NCBI RefSeq assembly: GCF_001187435.1
Contig: NZ_LFXA01000009.1
Location: forward strand, 372,001 to 436,000
Direction: 5' to 3'
Length of the DNA: 64,000 bases
Origin: Streptomyces caatingaensis
GTDB lineage: Bacteria; Actinomycetota; Actinomycetes; Streptomycetales; Streptomycetaceae
Shown here: positions 8,730-17,696 of the stretch, one piece after another
Numbering within the stretch: the first letter of the stretch is position 1
Layout of the letters: each line of letters starts with the position of its first letter
Program-made: the position numbers and the translations under genes
Notes under the pieces: model-generated
The model's database searches: none
Told to the model about the DNA's origin: nothing
What the model saw: the letters and a program-made list of their open reading frames with translations, nothing else

Positions 8730-8830
8730 CGTGGCCCCCGAGAAAAGCCGGACTTGCAAGCTTTGTCATGTTTGCGGCGCGACAGCGGGAGGCCGGACAC
8801 CGACGCCGGACACCAAAGGAGAACCATCGG

Positions 8831-9061
8831 ATGAACTGCTACGACTGCCATGCCGCCGCCGGCGCCGCCGTTCCCGCGGTCGCCGTCTGTCACGGCTGCA
8901 GCTCCGGCCTCTGTCCGGCCCATCTCCTGATCACCCGGCCGGAGATCCACCGCCCCAACGGCGTGGGCGTCGTCCACGCCCCCGCCCGCGCCCGGCGCGT
9001 GTGGTGCGCCACCTGCCACGCCGCCCAGGCGGCCGGCGCACCCGCCGTGTCGACGGCCTGA
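8831..9061 (+). CDS. DUF2180 family small cysteine-rich protein
   Basis: A 76-residue protein beginning MNCYDCHAAAG. It has paired cysteines (CYDC, CHGCSSGLC, CATCH) and interspersed His, consistent with a treble-clef or B-box-like zinc site. DUF2180 proteins of this length are common in streptomycetes and have no established function. ATG 8831 is preceded by AAGGAG. It is divergent from the MFS gene across the TTAGAC operator and so may be co-regulated with it. Confidence 0.85.
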   Translation: MNCYDCHAAAGAAVPAVAVCHGCSSGLCPAHLLITRPEIHRPNGVGVVHAPARARRVWCATCHAAQAAGAPAVSTA

Positions 9062-9078
9062 CCGGCCGTCGCCGCCCG

Positions 9079-9519
9079 TCAGTTCAGGCCGCACTCCTCG
9101 GTCAGCCTGATCGTGGTGCGCCCGCTCCGCGAGCCTTCGATCGCGCAGGCGTAGCGCTCGCAGTCCCGGCCCTCCAGCATGGCGCCCGCCGCGCACGTAC
9201 CCATCGGCCCGCCGGTCGCCGTGAGCCCCACGGGGGCGTCCGCCATCTGGTAGCGCAGCGTCGCCGCCCCCGACTGCCACGGGTAGTGCACCGACGTGAC
9301 CCGGAAGGTGTCCGCCCCCCACGGTCGCAGGACATGCCCCTTGTCCGGCGCCTCGTCGAAGGACCCCGCCACCGCCCCGGACGTCAGCACCAGCGCGTGC
9401 GCGGTCTCATTGCGAACGGTGACCTCGAAGTGGTCGCACTGCGGCACCGGGCACCCGGTCACTATGGCCGCGTCCCTGAGCTCGGTCAGAAGCGTCTCGT
9501 CGTGAAGTGTCTCGTCCAT
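9079..9519 (-). CDS. hypothetical protein, predicted beta-rich
   Basis: A 146-residue protein starting MDETLHDETLLTELRD, with no signal peptide or membrane helix. Alternating hydrophobic stretches such as HFEVTVRNETAHALVLTSG and ATLRYQMADAPVGLTATG suggest a beta-sandwich, loosely reminiscent of aegerolysin-type folds, but I would not assign it to that family. Several cysteines (CPVPQCDHFE, CAAG, CERYACA, EECGLN) may pair. It ends 18 bp from the convergent DUF2180 gene. Function unknown. Confidence 0.7.
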   Translation of the reverse strand: MDETLHDETLLTELRDAAIVTGCPVPQCDHFEVTVRNETAHALVLTSGAVAGSFDEAPDKGHVLRPWGADTFRVTSVHYPWQSGAATLRYQMADAPVGLTATGGPMGTCAAGAMLEGRDCERYACAIEGSRSGRTTIRLTEECGLN

Positions 9520-9659
9520 ACCGGCCAGGGTGGCGGCGGGGGCGTGCGCACGGCGTCGGCCGATCGACGGTCCGGCCGGGGGAGCGGCGGCTCCTCCGGG
9601 CGTGGGACGGTCCTTGGATCCGACCGTGGGGCGGTCCTTGAACTCGGTTTGCCGCCCGG

Positions 9660-10328
9660 TCAGTTGCCGCCCGCCGGAGCGACGCCCACCGGGCAGGAGA
9701 CCCCCGTCCCGCCGATGCCGCAGTAACCGGCCGGGTTCTTCTCCAGGTACTGCTGGTGGTATTCCTCGGCGTGATGGAACGGCCCCGCCGGGCGGATCTC
9801 GGTCGTGATGTCGCCGTAGCCCGAGGCGCGGAGGACGGACTGGTAGGCGTCGCGGGAGGACTCGGCGGCGGACTGCTGCTCGGGGGAGTGGGTGTAGACG
9901 GCCGAACGGTACTGCGTGCCGCGGTCGTTGCCCTGGCGGAAACCCTGGGTGGGGTCGTGGGACTCCCAGAAGACCTTGAGCAGGGACGCGTAGGGGACGA
10001 CGGCGGGGTCGAAGACGACGCGGACGGCCTCGGTGTGGCCGGTGAGGCCGCTGCAGACCTCTTCGTAGGTGGGGTTCGGGGTGTGGCCGCCCTGGTAGCC
10101 GACCAGGGTCGTCCAGACGCCGGGGGTCTGCCAGAAGCGGCGCTCGGCGCCCCAGAAGCAGCCCAGGCCGAAGTCGGCGACGGCCAGGCCCTCGGGGTAG
10201 GGGCCGGCGAGCGGGTTGCCCAGGACCGCGTGGCGTCCGGCGAGGGGGAAGGCGGGCTCCGGCCGGCCCTTCAGGGCCTCCTCCGCGGTGGGCAGGCGGT
10301 GGTCGTGGCGGAGGTGGGGGAAGAGCAT
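9660..10328 (-). CDS. msrA: peptide-methionine (S)-S-oxide reductase
   Basis: Reduces methionine-S-sulfoxide in proteins, a repair step after oxidative damage, in the cytoplasm. The active-site motif GCFWGAE carries the nucleophile Cys57. The family blocks [25 protein letters not shown] and [15 protein letters not shown] follow, and the C-terminal cysteines in YCGIGG and SCPVG are candidate recycling residues. ATG 10328 has GGAG upstream. The 222-residue length is typical. A region of about 140 bp with no gene separates it from the unknown beta-rich gene downstream. Confidence 0.96.
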   Translation of the reverse strand: MLFPHLRHDHRLPTAEEALKGRPEPAFPLAGRHAVLGNPLAGPYPEGLAVADFGLGCFWGAERRFWQTPGVWTTLVGYQGGHTPNPTYEEVCSGLTGHTEAVRVVFDPAVVPYASLLKVFWESHDPTQGFRQGNDRGTQYRSAVYTHSPEQQSAAESSRDAYQSVLRASGYGDITTEIRPAGPFHHAEEYHQQYLEKNPAGYCGIGGTGVSCPVGVAPAGGN

Positions 10329-10397
10329 CACGACTCCAGATCCGGGAGGCGGGCGGTTCACCGGGACAACGCGCGGCCGCCGGGCGGAATTCCCGCC

Positions 10398-11483
10398 TCA
10401 GCGGGGGCTGTGCTCCCAGCCCGCCACCGCCCGCGCCCGGTACGCCGCGTAGACCGCGACCGGGTCCTCCTCGTACGTCCACGGGATCGCGCCGATGTGG
10501 CCGTCCACCGCGCGGAACTGCTCCAGGGCGGGGCCGTACTGCCCGGCGTTGACCAGGAACCAGGCCAGCAGGTGGCGGACGTGCGGGAGGACGGGGTGGC
10601 CGGCCGGGGCGTGGGCCACGGCGTACAGGGCGGCCTCGACGGCCTGCCGGACGACCACGCTGTCGAAGAGGCTCCGGACGAGGACGACGTCGGGCAGGTG
10701 GTCGTGCACGGCGAAGAGGGGGAGCGCGGGCAGGAGACTGCCCGCGGGGGCGCCGCCGGCCGCGCGCCGGGCGAAGGCGTCCGCCTGCTCCTGCGAGCCG
10801 TGCCACGCGGCGCTCCAGTAGCGCAGGGCCGCCAGATGCGCCCCCATGTGCTGCGGTGCGCGGGAGACCACGGTCTCCCACACGGACTGGAACTCCGCCT
10901 CGCTCACGCCGAGGCCGCGGGCGACGCCCAGCTCGACGATGTACGGGACGGGGTCGCCGGGGGCCAGCAGCGCCGCCTCCCGGCAGACCGTCCGGGCCTC
11001 CTCCAGGATCATGCGGTAGTCCTGCGAGGAGGGGTCGCGCAGCGCCTGCTGGACGAGGAACTCGGCCTGGACGGCCGCCCCGCCCGCGTCCTTCGGCGCC
11101 ACCACGCGCCAGTGGCGCAGCCACATGCCGCCGGTGCCGGGCGTCTCGGCGAGCTCCCGGGCGGCCGCCCCGGCCAGCGTCTGCACGCGCTGCCAGCGCA
11201 GCTCGGCGGCGGTGTCGGCGGGGGTGCGGGCCAGCAGCTCGGCGGCCGGCTTCCAGTCCTGGGTGCGGCGGGCCTCCTCGACGGCGGCGAGCAGCTCGGG
11301 GTCGGGGCCGGGCAGGCGCACGTCCAGGCGCTCGGCGGGGACGAAGCCGTGGCCGTGCGCCGGGTCCACGGCCGCGCCCGCGCCCCCGAGCGCGTCCTGC
11401 TGCGCGCGCCGGCGGCGCATCGCGGGCACGACGAGGACGCCGCAGACGATGACGAGGGCGAGCAGGATCGCCAGAAACTCCAT
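10398..11483 (-). CDS. hypothetical protein with one N-terminal membrane anchor
   Basis: 361 residues. The first 20 or so (MEFLAILLALVIVCGVLVVP) form a single transmembrane helix followed by a positive cluster (RRRRAQQD), so the bulk should be cytoplasmic. The remainder is helical and Ala/Leu-rich with repeated ...W.PAAELLA... and ...LRYWSAAWHGSQEQADAF... motifs that look like divergent tetratricopeptide-type helix pairs. I do not recognise a named family. It is transcribed in the same direction as msrA, 69 bp upstream of it. Confidence 0.75.
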   Translation of the reverse strand: MEFLAILLALVIVCGVLVVPAMRRRRAQQDALGGAGAAVDPAHGHGFVPAERLDVRLPGPDPELLAAVEEARRTQDWKPAAELLARTPADTAAELRWQRVQTLAGAAARELAETPGTGGMWLRHWRVVAPKDAGGAAVQAEFLVQQALRDPSSQDYRMILEEARTVCREAALLAPGDPVPYIVELGVARGLGVSEAEFQSVWETVVSRAPQHMGAHLAALRYWSAAWHGSQEQADAFARRAAGGAPAGSLLPALPLFAVHDHLPDVVLVRSLFDSVVVRQAVEAALYAVAHAPAGHPVLPHVRHLLAWFLVNAGQYGPALEQFRAVDGHIGAIPWTYEEDPVAVYAAYRARAVAGWEHSPR

Positions 11484-11685
11484 GTGCTGTCCCGGATCGG
11501 AAGAGGGGGGATGAGGTGAGGGGCTGGGGTGAGGTGACGGATTGCCGACGATGTGAGGACGAGGCAGCCCGCCCGATCGTTCCTGGCGGGCCCTTGCCGC
11601 AGGTCAGCGCGGTCTCTCCGGAGCGCCGGACGATCGTTCATGCGCCGGTTACAACTGGAGACCACCATTCCGGTAACGCGGGTAC

Positions 11686-11691
11686 TACTCT
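11686..11691 (+). promoter_or_regulatory. candidate -10 for a leaderless metB transcript
   Basis: TACTCT fits TANNNT and ends 7 nt before the ATG at 11699, which lacks a Shine-Dalgarno sequence. This spacing is characteristic of leaderless streptomycete mRNAs. The preceding 200 bp (11484-11685) show no gene and no SAM-riboswitch-like structure that I can recognise. Confidence 0.45.
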
Positions 11692-11698
11692 CGGGCCA

Positions 11699-12844
11699 AT
11701 GAGCGACCAGCATGCCTTCGAAACCCTCGCCATCCACGCCGGGCAGGAGCCCGACCCGCTGACCGGGGCCGTCGTGCCGCCCATCTACCAAGTGTCCACC
11801 TACAAGCAGGACGGCGTCGGCGGGCTGCGCGGCGGCTACGAGTACAGCCGCAGCGCCAACCCCACCCGCACCGCCCTGGAGGAGAACCTGGCGGCCCTCG
11901 AGGGCGGCGCCCGCGGTCTCGCCTTCGCCTCCGGCCTGGCGGCCGAGGACTGCCTGCTGCGCACGCTGCTCGCCCCCGGCGACCACGTGGTGATCCCGAA
12001 CGACGCCTACGGCGGAACGTTCCGGCTCTTCGCCAAGGTCGTCAGCCGCTGGGGCGTCGAGTGGTCGGTCGCCGACTCCTCCGACCCGGCCGCCGTCCGC
12101 GCCGAGCTGCGGCCGAACACCAAGGCCGTCTGGGTGGAGACCCCCTCCAACCCGCTGCTCGGCATCACGGACATCGCCGCCGTCGCCCAGGTCGCGCACG
12201 AGGCCGGGGCGAAGCTGGTCGTGGACAACACCTTCGCCAGCCCCTACCTCCAGCAGCCGCTGTCGCTCGGCGCCGACGTCGTCGTCCACTCGACCACGAA
12301 GTACATGGGCGGTCACTCCGACGTCGTCGGCGGCGCGCTCGTCACCTCCGACGCCGCCCTCGCCGACGAACTGGCCTTCCACCAGAACGCGATGGGCGCC
12401 GTCGCCGGCCCCTTCGACTCCTGGCTGACGCTGCGCGGCATCAAGACCCTCGCCGTCCGCATGGACCGGCACAGCGCCAACGCCGCGCGCATCGCGGAGC
12501 TGCTGGTCTCGCACCCCAGGGTGACCGAGGTCTTCTACCCGGGCCTGCCGGAGCACCGCCTCCACGAGGTCGCCGCCAAGCAGATGAAGGCGTTCGGCGG
12601 GATGATCTCCTTCCGCGTCGAGGGCGGCGAGGAGGCGGCGGTCGAGGTCTGCAACCGCGCCCGGCTGTTCACCCTGGGCGAGTCGCTGGGCGGCGTGGAG
12701 TCGCTCATCGAGCACCCGGGCCGGATGACGCACGCCTCGACGGCCGGTTCCCAGCTGGAGGTTCCGGCGGACCTCGTGCGGCTCTCGGTGGGCATCGAGT
12801 CGGTCGACGACCTGCTCGCGGACATCAAGCAGGCGCTCGGATAA
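11699..12844 (+). CDS. metB: cystathionine gamma-synthase
   Basis: A PLP enzyme of the Cys/Met metabolism family. It joins an O-acylated homoserine and cysteine to cystathionine on the way to methionine. The PLP lysine is Lys201 in HSTTKYMGGHSD. Other family blocks are YEYSRSANPTRTALE, the cofactor-contact segment NDAYGGTFRLF, DNTFASPYLQQPL and SLGGVESLIEHPGRMTH. The 381-residue length is normal. The sequence suits MetB better than methionine gamma-lyase, though the two are hard to separate from sequence alone. I took ATG 11699, not the upstream in-frame GTG or ATG codons, because homologues start MSDQHAFETLAIHAGQ. Confidence 0.93.
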   Translation: MSDQHAFETLAIHAGQEPDPLTGAVVPPIYQVSTYKQDGVGGLRGGYEYSRSANPTRTALEENLAALEGGARGLAFASGLAAEDCLLRTLLAPGDHVVIPNDAYGGTFRLFAKVVSRWGVEWSVADSSDPAAVRAELRPNTKAVWVETPSNPLLGITDIAAVAQVAHEAGAKLVVDNTFASPYLQQPLSLGADVVVHSTTKYMGGHSDVVGGALVTSDAALADELAFHQNAMGAVAGPFDSWLTLRGIKTLAVRMDRHSANAARIAELLVSHPRVTEVFYPGLPEHRLHEVAAKQMKAFGGMISFRVEGGEEAAVEVCNRARLFTLGESLGGVESLIEHPGRMTHASTAGSQLEVPADLVRLSVGIESVDDLLADIKQALG

Positions 12845-12865
12845 GCCACTTCGGCCCGGCGCGGC

Positions 12866-13117
12866 TCACCAGTCGTCCCACGGTGGTGCGGTGCCGGGCG
12901 GACGCGCCGTCCACGGCTCGGTGAGCGCCGCCCAGACGCAGAACGCGACGGCCGCCGCGACCAGCAGCGCCCACCCCAGCGCGCACACCGCGCGCCGGGC
13001 GTGCAGCAGGCGGCGGCCGCGCCCGGCCGCCCGGGCGGCCACCCCGGGCGGCACCGCCGGACGGCAGCTCGCCAGCAGCCGGCGGACGGCCTCGTGGTCG
13101 CGCTCGTAGGAGTTCAC
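12866..13117 (-). CDS. small single-pass membrane protein coupled to the sigma factor gene
   Basis: 83 residues from a GTG start that overlaps the stop codon of the upstream sigma-like gene (GTGA), so translation is coupled. It begins MNSYERDHEAVRRLLASCRP, a cytoplasmic segment, then has one membrane helix (ALGWALLVAAAVAFCVWAAL) and a short outer tail. The order ECF-like factor then small membrane protein suggests an anti-sigma-type or accessory role. No zinc-binding anti-sigma (ZAS) motif is visible, so this is inference from position. Confidence 0.7.
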   Translation of the reverse strand: MNSYERDHEAVRRLLASCRPAVPPGVAARAAGRGRRLLHARRAVCALGWALLVAAAVAFCVWAALTEPWTARPPGTAPPWDDW

Positions 13118-13560
13118 GGCGCGGCCGGACCGGCCGGGGCGGGGGCGCACAGGGCGGCGACCGCGCGGGCGCAGACCACCCGCACACGCTCCGGCGACAG
13201 CCCCAGACCGGCCGCCGCCTGCTCCTCCGCGACCCCCTCGGACAGCCGCAGGACGACGACGAGGCGCTCGCGCGGGGACAGCCGGCGGAGGAGGCCCCCG
13301 CCGGGGCGGCGGTGCCGCCAGGAGGAGCGCGCGAAGCGGGCGACCAGCTCCTGGCGGGCCACGTCGTACGGATCGTCGCCGCCCAGCCGGTCCCACGCGG
13401 CGTAGGTGCCGGCGAGGGCCGGGACGAGCAGCCGCTCGGCGGCGGCCGCGTCGCAGGTCAGCAATGTGGCGGTGCGCAGCAGCCGGCCGCCCGCGCCGGC
13501 GACGAAGGCGTCGAACTCCCGGTCGCGGCGCGCCGTCCGGGCCGCCCGCCCCTCACGCAT
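13114..13560 (-). CDS. ECF/SigE-type RNA polymerase sigma factor
   Basis: A 148-residue protein. The N-terminal half (REFDAFVAGAGGRLLRTATLLTCD) matches sigma region 2 of SigE-family ECF factors. The C-terminal half (LLRRLSPRERLVVVLRLSEGVAEEQAAAGLGLSPERVRVV) is a region-4 helix-turn-helix. The region-2 DNA-melting segment is short, and the length is below the usual 165-180 residues. It is co-transcribed with the overlapping membrane protein downstream. It could be a degenerate family member that no longer recruits a promoter. Confidence 0.8.
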   Translation of the reverse strand: MREGRAARTARRDREFDAFVAGAGGRLLRTATLLTCDAAAAERLLVPALAGTYAAWDRLGGDDPYDVARQELVARFARSSWRHRRPGGGLLRRLSPRERLVVVLRLSEGVAEEQAAAGLGLSPERVRVVCARAVAALCAPAPAGPAAP

Positions 13561-13673
13561 CCGGTGAACCCCCGTGTGCCTCGGCGACAGGGCGGACGCC
13601 CCGCGCCGGTGCGCTGTGAGGTCCGGCGGCCGGCGGGGGACACCTCCATGACAAGCGCGGCCGCCGGGCGGGG

Positions 13674-14174
13674 TCAAGAGGCGGGCGGCACCTGCGGCAG
13701 CGCGCTGTGCACCTCGGAGAGCGCGGAGTTGAAACGGGTGAGCAGGGTGCAGAACACGGCGCGCTCCTCCTCCGTCCACCCCTCGGTGCACAGCTCCATC
13801 AACTGCCGCCGGGAGGCGCGGACCTCGTCGAGGCGGGCCTTGCCGCGCGGGGAGAGCTGGAGGACGACGGCACGGCCGTCCTCGGGGTGGGAGGTGCGCT
13901 TGACCAGCCCGGTCTCGACGAGCGGGGCGACCTGGCGGGTGACCGTCGAGGAGTCGATGCCCATGCCCGCGGCGAGCGCCTTGACGCCCATCGGGCCTTC
14001 CTGGTCGAGGCGGTTGAGCAGCAGGTAGGCGGCGCGGTCCATGGACTGGTGGAGCCGCCCGACGCCGCCGAGGCGGGTCTGTTCTGCGCGGCGGGCGAAG
14101 ACGGCAACCTGGTGCTGGAGAGTGTCGAGGACACCTGGTGCGAGGTCGGTCGTCATGTCCGGAGGGGTGGGCAT
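13674..14174 (-). CDS. MarR family transcriptional regulator
   Basis: A winged helix-turn-helix dimer of about 166 residues. DNA-recognition segment: VKALAAGMGIDSSTVTRQVAPLVE. Wing: HPEDGRAVVLQLSPRGKARL. Long helices flank it on both sides. It is divergent from ilvA with 157 bp between them, so it may control ilvA, itself or both. The start could be ATG 14174 or ATG 14156 (MTTDLAPG); neither has a clear Shine-Dalgarno sequence. No ligand-specific feature is visible. Confidence 0.9.
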   Translation of the reverse strand: MPTPPDMTTDLAPGVLDTLQHQVAVFARRAEQTRLGGVGRLHQSMDRAAYLLLNRLDQEGPMGVKALAAGMGIDSSTVTRQVAPLVETGLVKRTSHPEDGRAVVLQLSPRGKARLDEVRASRRQLMELCTEGWTEEERAVFCTLLTRFNSALSEVHSALPQVPPAS

Positions 14175-14331
14175 GGCTGGGGACTCACTTCGTGCGGCGG
14201 GCTGGAATTGCTCGTGAATGGGGGACAGAGTACGCGGCCCGGCGGGCGTGCGTACCGCCCGCTCGGCAAACCGGCCGATCCGGGCGGGCAGGGGGGTCCG
14301 CGAGGGGCCCCGGCCTGCGAGACTGGGCGGC

Positions 14332-15651
14332 ATGGCTGCACGAGTTGGTGACGGGGACGGCACGACGGCGTCCCCCGCGTCCGCATCCCGCCCGCAGGAC
14401 GGCCGGAGGCCCGGCCCGGCCCCCGGACCCGCGCCCGGCGGAGGTGTCCCGTCCGTGACGCTCGACGCGGTGCGCGACGCGCAGAAGGTGCTCTCGGGGG
14501 TCTCGCGGACCACCGCCCTGGAGGGCAGCCGCCACCTGTCCGCGCTGATCGGCGCCCCCGTCCACCTCAAGTGCGAGAACCTGCAGCGCACCGGGTCGTT
14601 CAAGGTCCGCGGCGCCTATGTCCGCATCGCGGGGCTGTCCGCGCGGGAGCGCGCGGCGGGCGTCGTCGCCGCGAGCGCCGGCAACCACGCGCAGGGCGTC
14701 GCGCTCGCCGCCTCCCTGCTGGGCGTGCGCTCGACGGTCTTCATGCCCGAGGGTGCGCCGCTGCCGAAGGTGGCGGCCACCCGCGAGTACGGAGCCGAAG
14801 TGCGGTTGCACGGACAGGTGGTGGACGAGTCGCTGCGCGCCGCGCAGGAGTACGCCCGGCGCACGGGCGCGGTCTTCATCCACCCCTTCGACCACCCCGA
14901 CGTCATCGCCGGGCAGGGCACCGTGGGGCTGGAGATCCTGGAGCAGTGCCCCGAGGTGCGCACCGTCGTGGTGGGCATCGGCGGCGGCGGTCTGGCGGCC
15001 GGGATCGCGGTGGCGGTCAAGGCGCTGCGGCCGGACGTACGGATCGTGGGGGTGCAGGCGGCGGGCGCCGCCGCGTACCCGCCGTCGCTGGAGCGCGGCC
15101 GTCCGGTGACGCTGGAGGCGCCGGCGACGATGGCGGACGGGATCAAGGTCGGACGGCCGGGCGACGTGCCGTTCGGCATCGTCGAGCGCCTGGTGGACGA
15201 GGTCCGCACCGTCTCGGAGGACCAGATCGCGGCCGGGCTGCTGCTGTGCCTGGAGCGGGCGAAGCTGGTGGTGGAGCCGGCCGGGGCGACCCCGGTGGCG
15301 GCGCTGCTGGCGGCCCCCTCGACGTTCGAGGGGCCGGTCGTCGCGGTGCTGTCCGGGGGGAACGTGGACCCGCTGCTGATGCAGGGCGTCCTGCGGCACG
15401 GCATGGCGGCCGCGGGCCGCTACCTGTCGCTGCGGCTGCGGCTGACCGACCGCCCGGGGGCGCTGGCCGCGCTGCTGGAGGTGCTGTCGGCGGCGGACGC
15501 CAACGTCCTGGACGTCAGCCACGTACGCACCGATCCCCGGCTCGGGCTCACGGAGGCGGAGGTCGAGCTGCACCTGGAGACGAAGGGGCAGGAGCACTGC
15601 TCGGCCGTGCGCGCGGCGCTGCGCGAGGCGGGGTATCTCGTGATGCCCTGA
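14332..15651 (+). CDS. ilvA: threonine ammonia-lyase (threonine dehydratase) with C-terminal ACT domain
   Basis: Deaminates L-threonine to 2-oxobutanoate, the entry to isoleucine synthesis. PLP binds Lys91 in RTGSFKVRGAY; the phosphate-binding glycine loop is VGIGGGGLAAG. Residues from about 360 to the end form one ACT domain (LRLTDRPGALAALLEVLSA), the arrangement of the shorter, catabolic-type enzymes rather than the two-domain E. coli IlvA. The N-terminal 40 residues are Pro/Gly-rich and probably disordered, so the true start may be later, near the GTG at about 14455. Divergent from the MarR gene. Confidence 0.93.
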   Translation: MAARVGDGDGTTASPASASRPQDGRRPGPAPGPAPGGGVPSVTLDAVRDAQKVLSGVSRTTALEGSRHLSALIGAPVHLKCENLQRTGSFKVRGAYVRIAGLSARERAAGVVAASAGNHAQGVALAASLLGVRSTVFMPEGAPLPKVAATREYGAEVRLHGQVVDESLRAAQEYARRTGAVFIHPFDHPDVIAGQGTVGLEILEQCPEVRTVVVGIGGGGLAAGIAVAVKALRPDVRIVGVQAAGAAAYPPSLERGRPVTLEAPATMADGIKVGRPGDVPFGIVERLVDEVRTVSEDQIAAGLLLCLERAKLVVEPAGATPVAALLAAPSTFEGPVVAVLSGGNVDPLLMQGVLRHGMAAAGRYLSLRLRLTDRPGALAALLEVLSAADANVLDVSHVRTDPRLGLTEAEVELHLETKGQEHCSAVRAALREAGYLVMP

Positions 15652-15730
15652 GGGCAGTTGACCGGTGGCCGCGTCGGCACAACCGGAGGGGCATGCCCGA
15701 CATGTCCGCTCACAGAGCGGGATGTGGTCG

Positions 15731-15758
15731 GTGACCGTAAAATTCTGTATTACGTCAC
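15731..15758. promoter_or_regulatory. imperfect inverted repeat before the ABC exporter operon
   Basis: GTGACCGTAA (15731-15740) and TTACGTCAC (15750-15758) form an inverted repeat with one bulged base, ending 18 nt before the ABC ATPase ATG and overlapping the likely promoter. TetR-type repressors commonly use such sites. No regulator gene is adjacent. Confidence 0.4.
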
Positions 15759-15776
15759 CGAACGGGGAGAAGCTCC

Positions 15777-16748
15777 ATGCCGGGCGCGATATACGCCGAG
15801 GGCCTGGTCAAGGTCTTCGGCGAGGTGAGGGCTCTGGACGGCGTCGACCTCGACGTCCCGGAGGGGACCGTCCTGGGACTGCTCGGCCCCAACGGCGCGG
15901 GGAAGACGACCACCGTGCGGGTGCTGACCACGCTCGTCCGGCCCGAGCGCGGCTCCGCCTCCGTGGCCGGCATCGACGTCCTCGAACACCCCGACGCCGT
16001 ACGGCACAGTATCGGGGTGTCGGGCCAGTTCGCCGCCGTGGACGAGTACTTGACCGGGCGCGAGAACCTGCGCATGGTCGGCCGGCTCTACCAACTCGAC
16101 GGCAGGCAGGCCAAGAAGCGGGCCGGGGAGCTGCTGGACCGCTTCCACCTCGCCGACGCCGCCGACCGGCCCGCCAAGACCTACTCGGGCGGCATGCGCC
16201 GCCGCCTCGACCTCGCGGCCGCGCTGGTCGTCAGCCCGCCCGTGATGTTCATGGACGAGCCGACCACCGGCCTCGACCCGCGCAACCGCCAGCAGTTGTG
16301 GGAGGTCATCGAGGAACTGGTCGCCGGCGGGACGACGTTGCTCCTCACCACCCAGTATCTGGAGGAGGCCGACCGGCTCGCCCACGACATCGCCGTCGTC
16401 GACCACGGCCGGGTCATCGCCCGGGGCACCTCCGACCAGCTCAAGGCGCGGACCGGCGGGGAGCGCGTCGAGGTCGTCGTGCACCGGCGCGAGCACATCG
16501 CCACCGCCGGGGAGGTGCTGCGGCGGTTCGGCGACGGCGCCACCGCCGTCGAGGAGCACACCCGGCGGATCACCGTGCCCGTCTCGGGCGGCGCCCGCCT
16601 CCTCGCCGAGATCATCCGCGAACTGGACGCCCACGGCGTCGAGATGGACGACATCGCGCTGCGCCGCCCCACTTTGGACGACGTCTTCATCGCGCTCACC
16701 GGCCACGCCGCCGAGGCGGAGGAGGAGCGGGAAGGGACCGTGCCATGA
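15777..16748 (+). CDS. ABC transporter ATP-binding protein, DrrA type
   Basis: 323-residue ATPase of the daunorubicin-resistance (DrrA) family, powering export with the membrane protein encoded next to it. Walker A: GPNGAGKTTT. Signature: YSGGMRRRLDLA. Walker B: VMFMDEPTTGLDP. Switch: TTQYLEEAD. The C-terminal 90 residues (VEVVVHRREHIATAGE onward) are the DrrA-specific regulatory extension. ATG 15777 is preceded by GGGGAGAA. Its stop overlaps the permease start (ATGA), so the two are translationally coupled. The substrate is unknown; antibiotic or lipid export is typical for the family. Confidence 0.93.
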   Translation: MPGAIYAEGLVKVFGEVRALDGVDLDVPEGTVLGLLGPNGAGKTTTVRVLTTLVRPERGSASVAGIDVLEHPDAVRHSIGVSGQFAAVDEYLTGRENLRMVGRLYQLDGRQAKKRAGELLDRFHLADAADRPAKTYSGGMRRRLDLAAALVVSPPVMFMDEPTTGLDPRNRQQLWEVIEELVAGGTTLLLTTQYLEEADRLAHDIAVVDHGRVIARGTSDQLKARTGGERVEVVVHRREHIATAGEVLRRFGDGATAVEEHTRRITVPVSGGARLLAEIIRELDAHGVEMDDIALRRPTLDDVFIALTGHAAEAEEEREGTVP

Positions 16749-17605
16749 CCGTCGCCGAAAGGACCGCGCGCCGTACGCCGGTGCCCCGCCGGGGCGGCGC
16801 GGTCGGGCAGTCCGTCCGGGACTCCCTGGTCATCGCGTGGAGGAATCTGATCCGCATGGTCCGGATTCCGGAAGTGGTCGTGTTCGCCCTGATACAGCCG
16901 ATCATGTTCGTGGTGCTGTTCAGCTATGTCTTCGGCGGCTCGATCGCCGTCGGCGGCAGCACGAAGCCGTCGCTCTACCGCGAGTTCCTCATGGCTGGGA
17001 TCTTCGCGCAGACGGTCACCTTCGCCACGGCCGGGGCGGGCGCGGGCATCGCCGACGACATGCACAAGGGGCTGGTGGACCGCTTCCGTTCGCTGCCCAT
17101 GGCACGCGGCGCGGTGCTCACCGGACGGACCCTCGCCGACCTGGTGCAGACCGCGCTGACGCTGGTGGTGCTCGCGGTGGTCGCCGTCATCGTGGGGTGG
17201 CGGATCCACGACGGTGTGCTCAGGGCGCTGGCGGGCTTCGCGCTGCTGCTCCTGCTCGGGTACGCGTTCTCGTGGATCGGCGCGCTGATCGGGCTGTCGG
17301 TGCGGACGCCCGAGGCGGCCACCTCCGGCGGGCTGATCTGGCTCTTTCCGCTGACGTTCATCTCGAACGCCTTCGTGCCGTCCGGCAACATGCCGACGGT
17401 GCTGCGGGTGATCGCCGAATGGAATCCGTTCAGCGCCACGGTGCAGGCCGCGCGCGAGCTCTTCGGCAATCTGCCGCCGGGCTACCCGGTGCCCGGGGCC
17501 TGGCCGATGCGGCACCCGGTGTGGGCGTCGCTGCTCTGGTCGGTGCTGATCATCGCGGTCTTCCGGTGGCTGTCCGTGCGCAAGTACCGCTCGGCGACGG
17601 GGTGA
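16745..17605 (+). CDS. ABC transporter permease, DrrB/ABC-2 type
   Basis: 286-residue integral membrane partner of the preceding ATPase, with the six-helix ABC-2 topology. An amphipathic N-terminus (WRNLIRMVRIPEVVVFALIQP) leads into hydrophobic segments around residues 40, 75, 130, 160, 195 and 265. The conserved ABC-2 patch GLVDRFRSLPMARGAVLTGRTLADL is present, shown here only to mark the family. The reading frame starts inside the ATPase stop codon. A bidirectional hairpin terminator follows. Confidence 0.93.
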   Translation: MTVAERTARRTPVPRRGGAVGQSVRDSLVIAWRNLIRMVRIPEVVVFALIQPIMFVVLFSYVFGGSIAVGGSTKPSLYREFLMAGIFAQTVTFATAGAGAGIADDMHKGLVDRFRSLPMARGAVLTGRTLADLVQTALTLVVLAVVAVIVGWRIHDGVLRALAGFALLLLLGYAFSWIGALIGLSVRTPEAATSGGLIWLFPLTFISNAFVPSGNMPTVLRVIAEWNPFSATVQAARELFGNLPPGYPVPGAWPMRHPVWASLLWSVLIIAVFRWLSVRKYRSATG

Positions 17606-17637
17606 CGCGCCCGGGCGCCGGCCCCGCGGCACGCGGA

Positions 17638-17668
17638 CGGCCCCGGACCGGCGGGCGGTCCGGGGCCG
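17638..17668. terminator. bidirectional terminator between the ABC exporter and greA
   Basis: Perfect 12-bp arms CGGCCCCGGACC and GGTCCGGGGCCG around a 7-nt loop, located between the convergent ABC permease and greA genes. Confidence 0.8.
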
Positions 17669-17696
17669 TGGGCGGCGTCGTGGCTCAGCCCGTGGC

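Noticed and set aside
11484..11698. SAM riboswitch before metB
   Set aside because: No conserved SAM-I or SAM-II core is seen, and the -10 lies 7 nt before the ATG, leaving no room for a leader.
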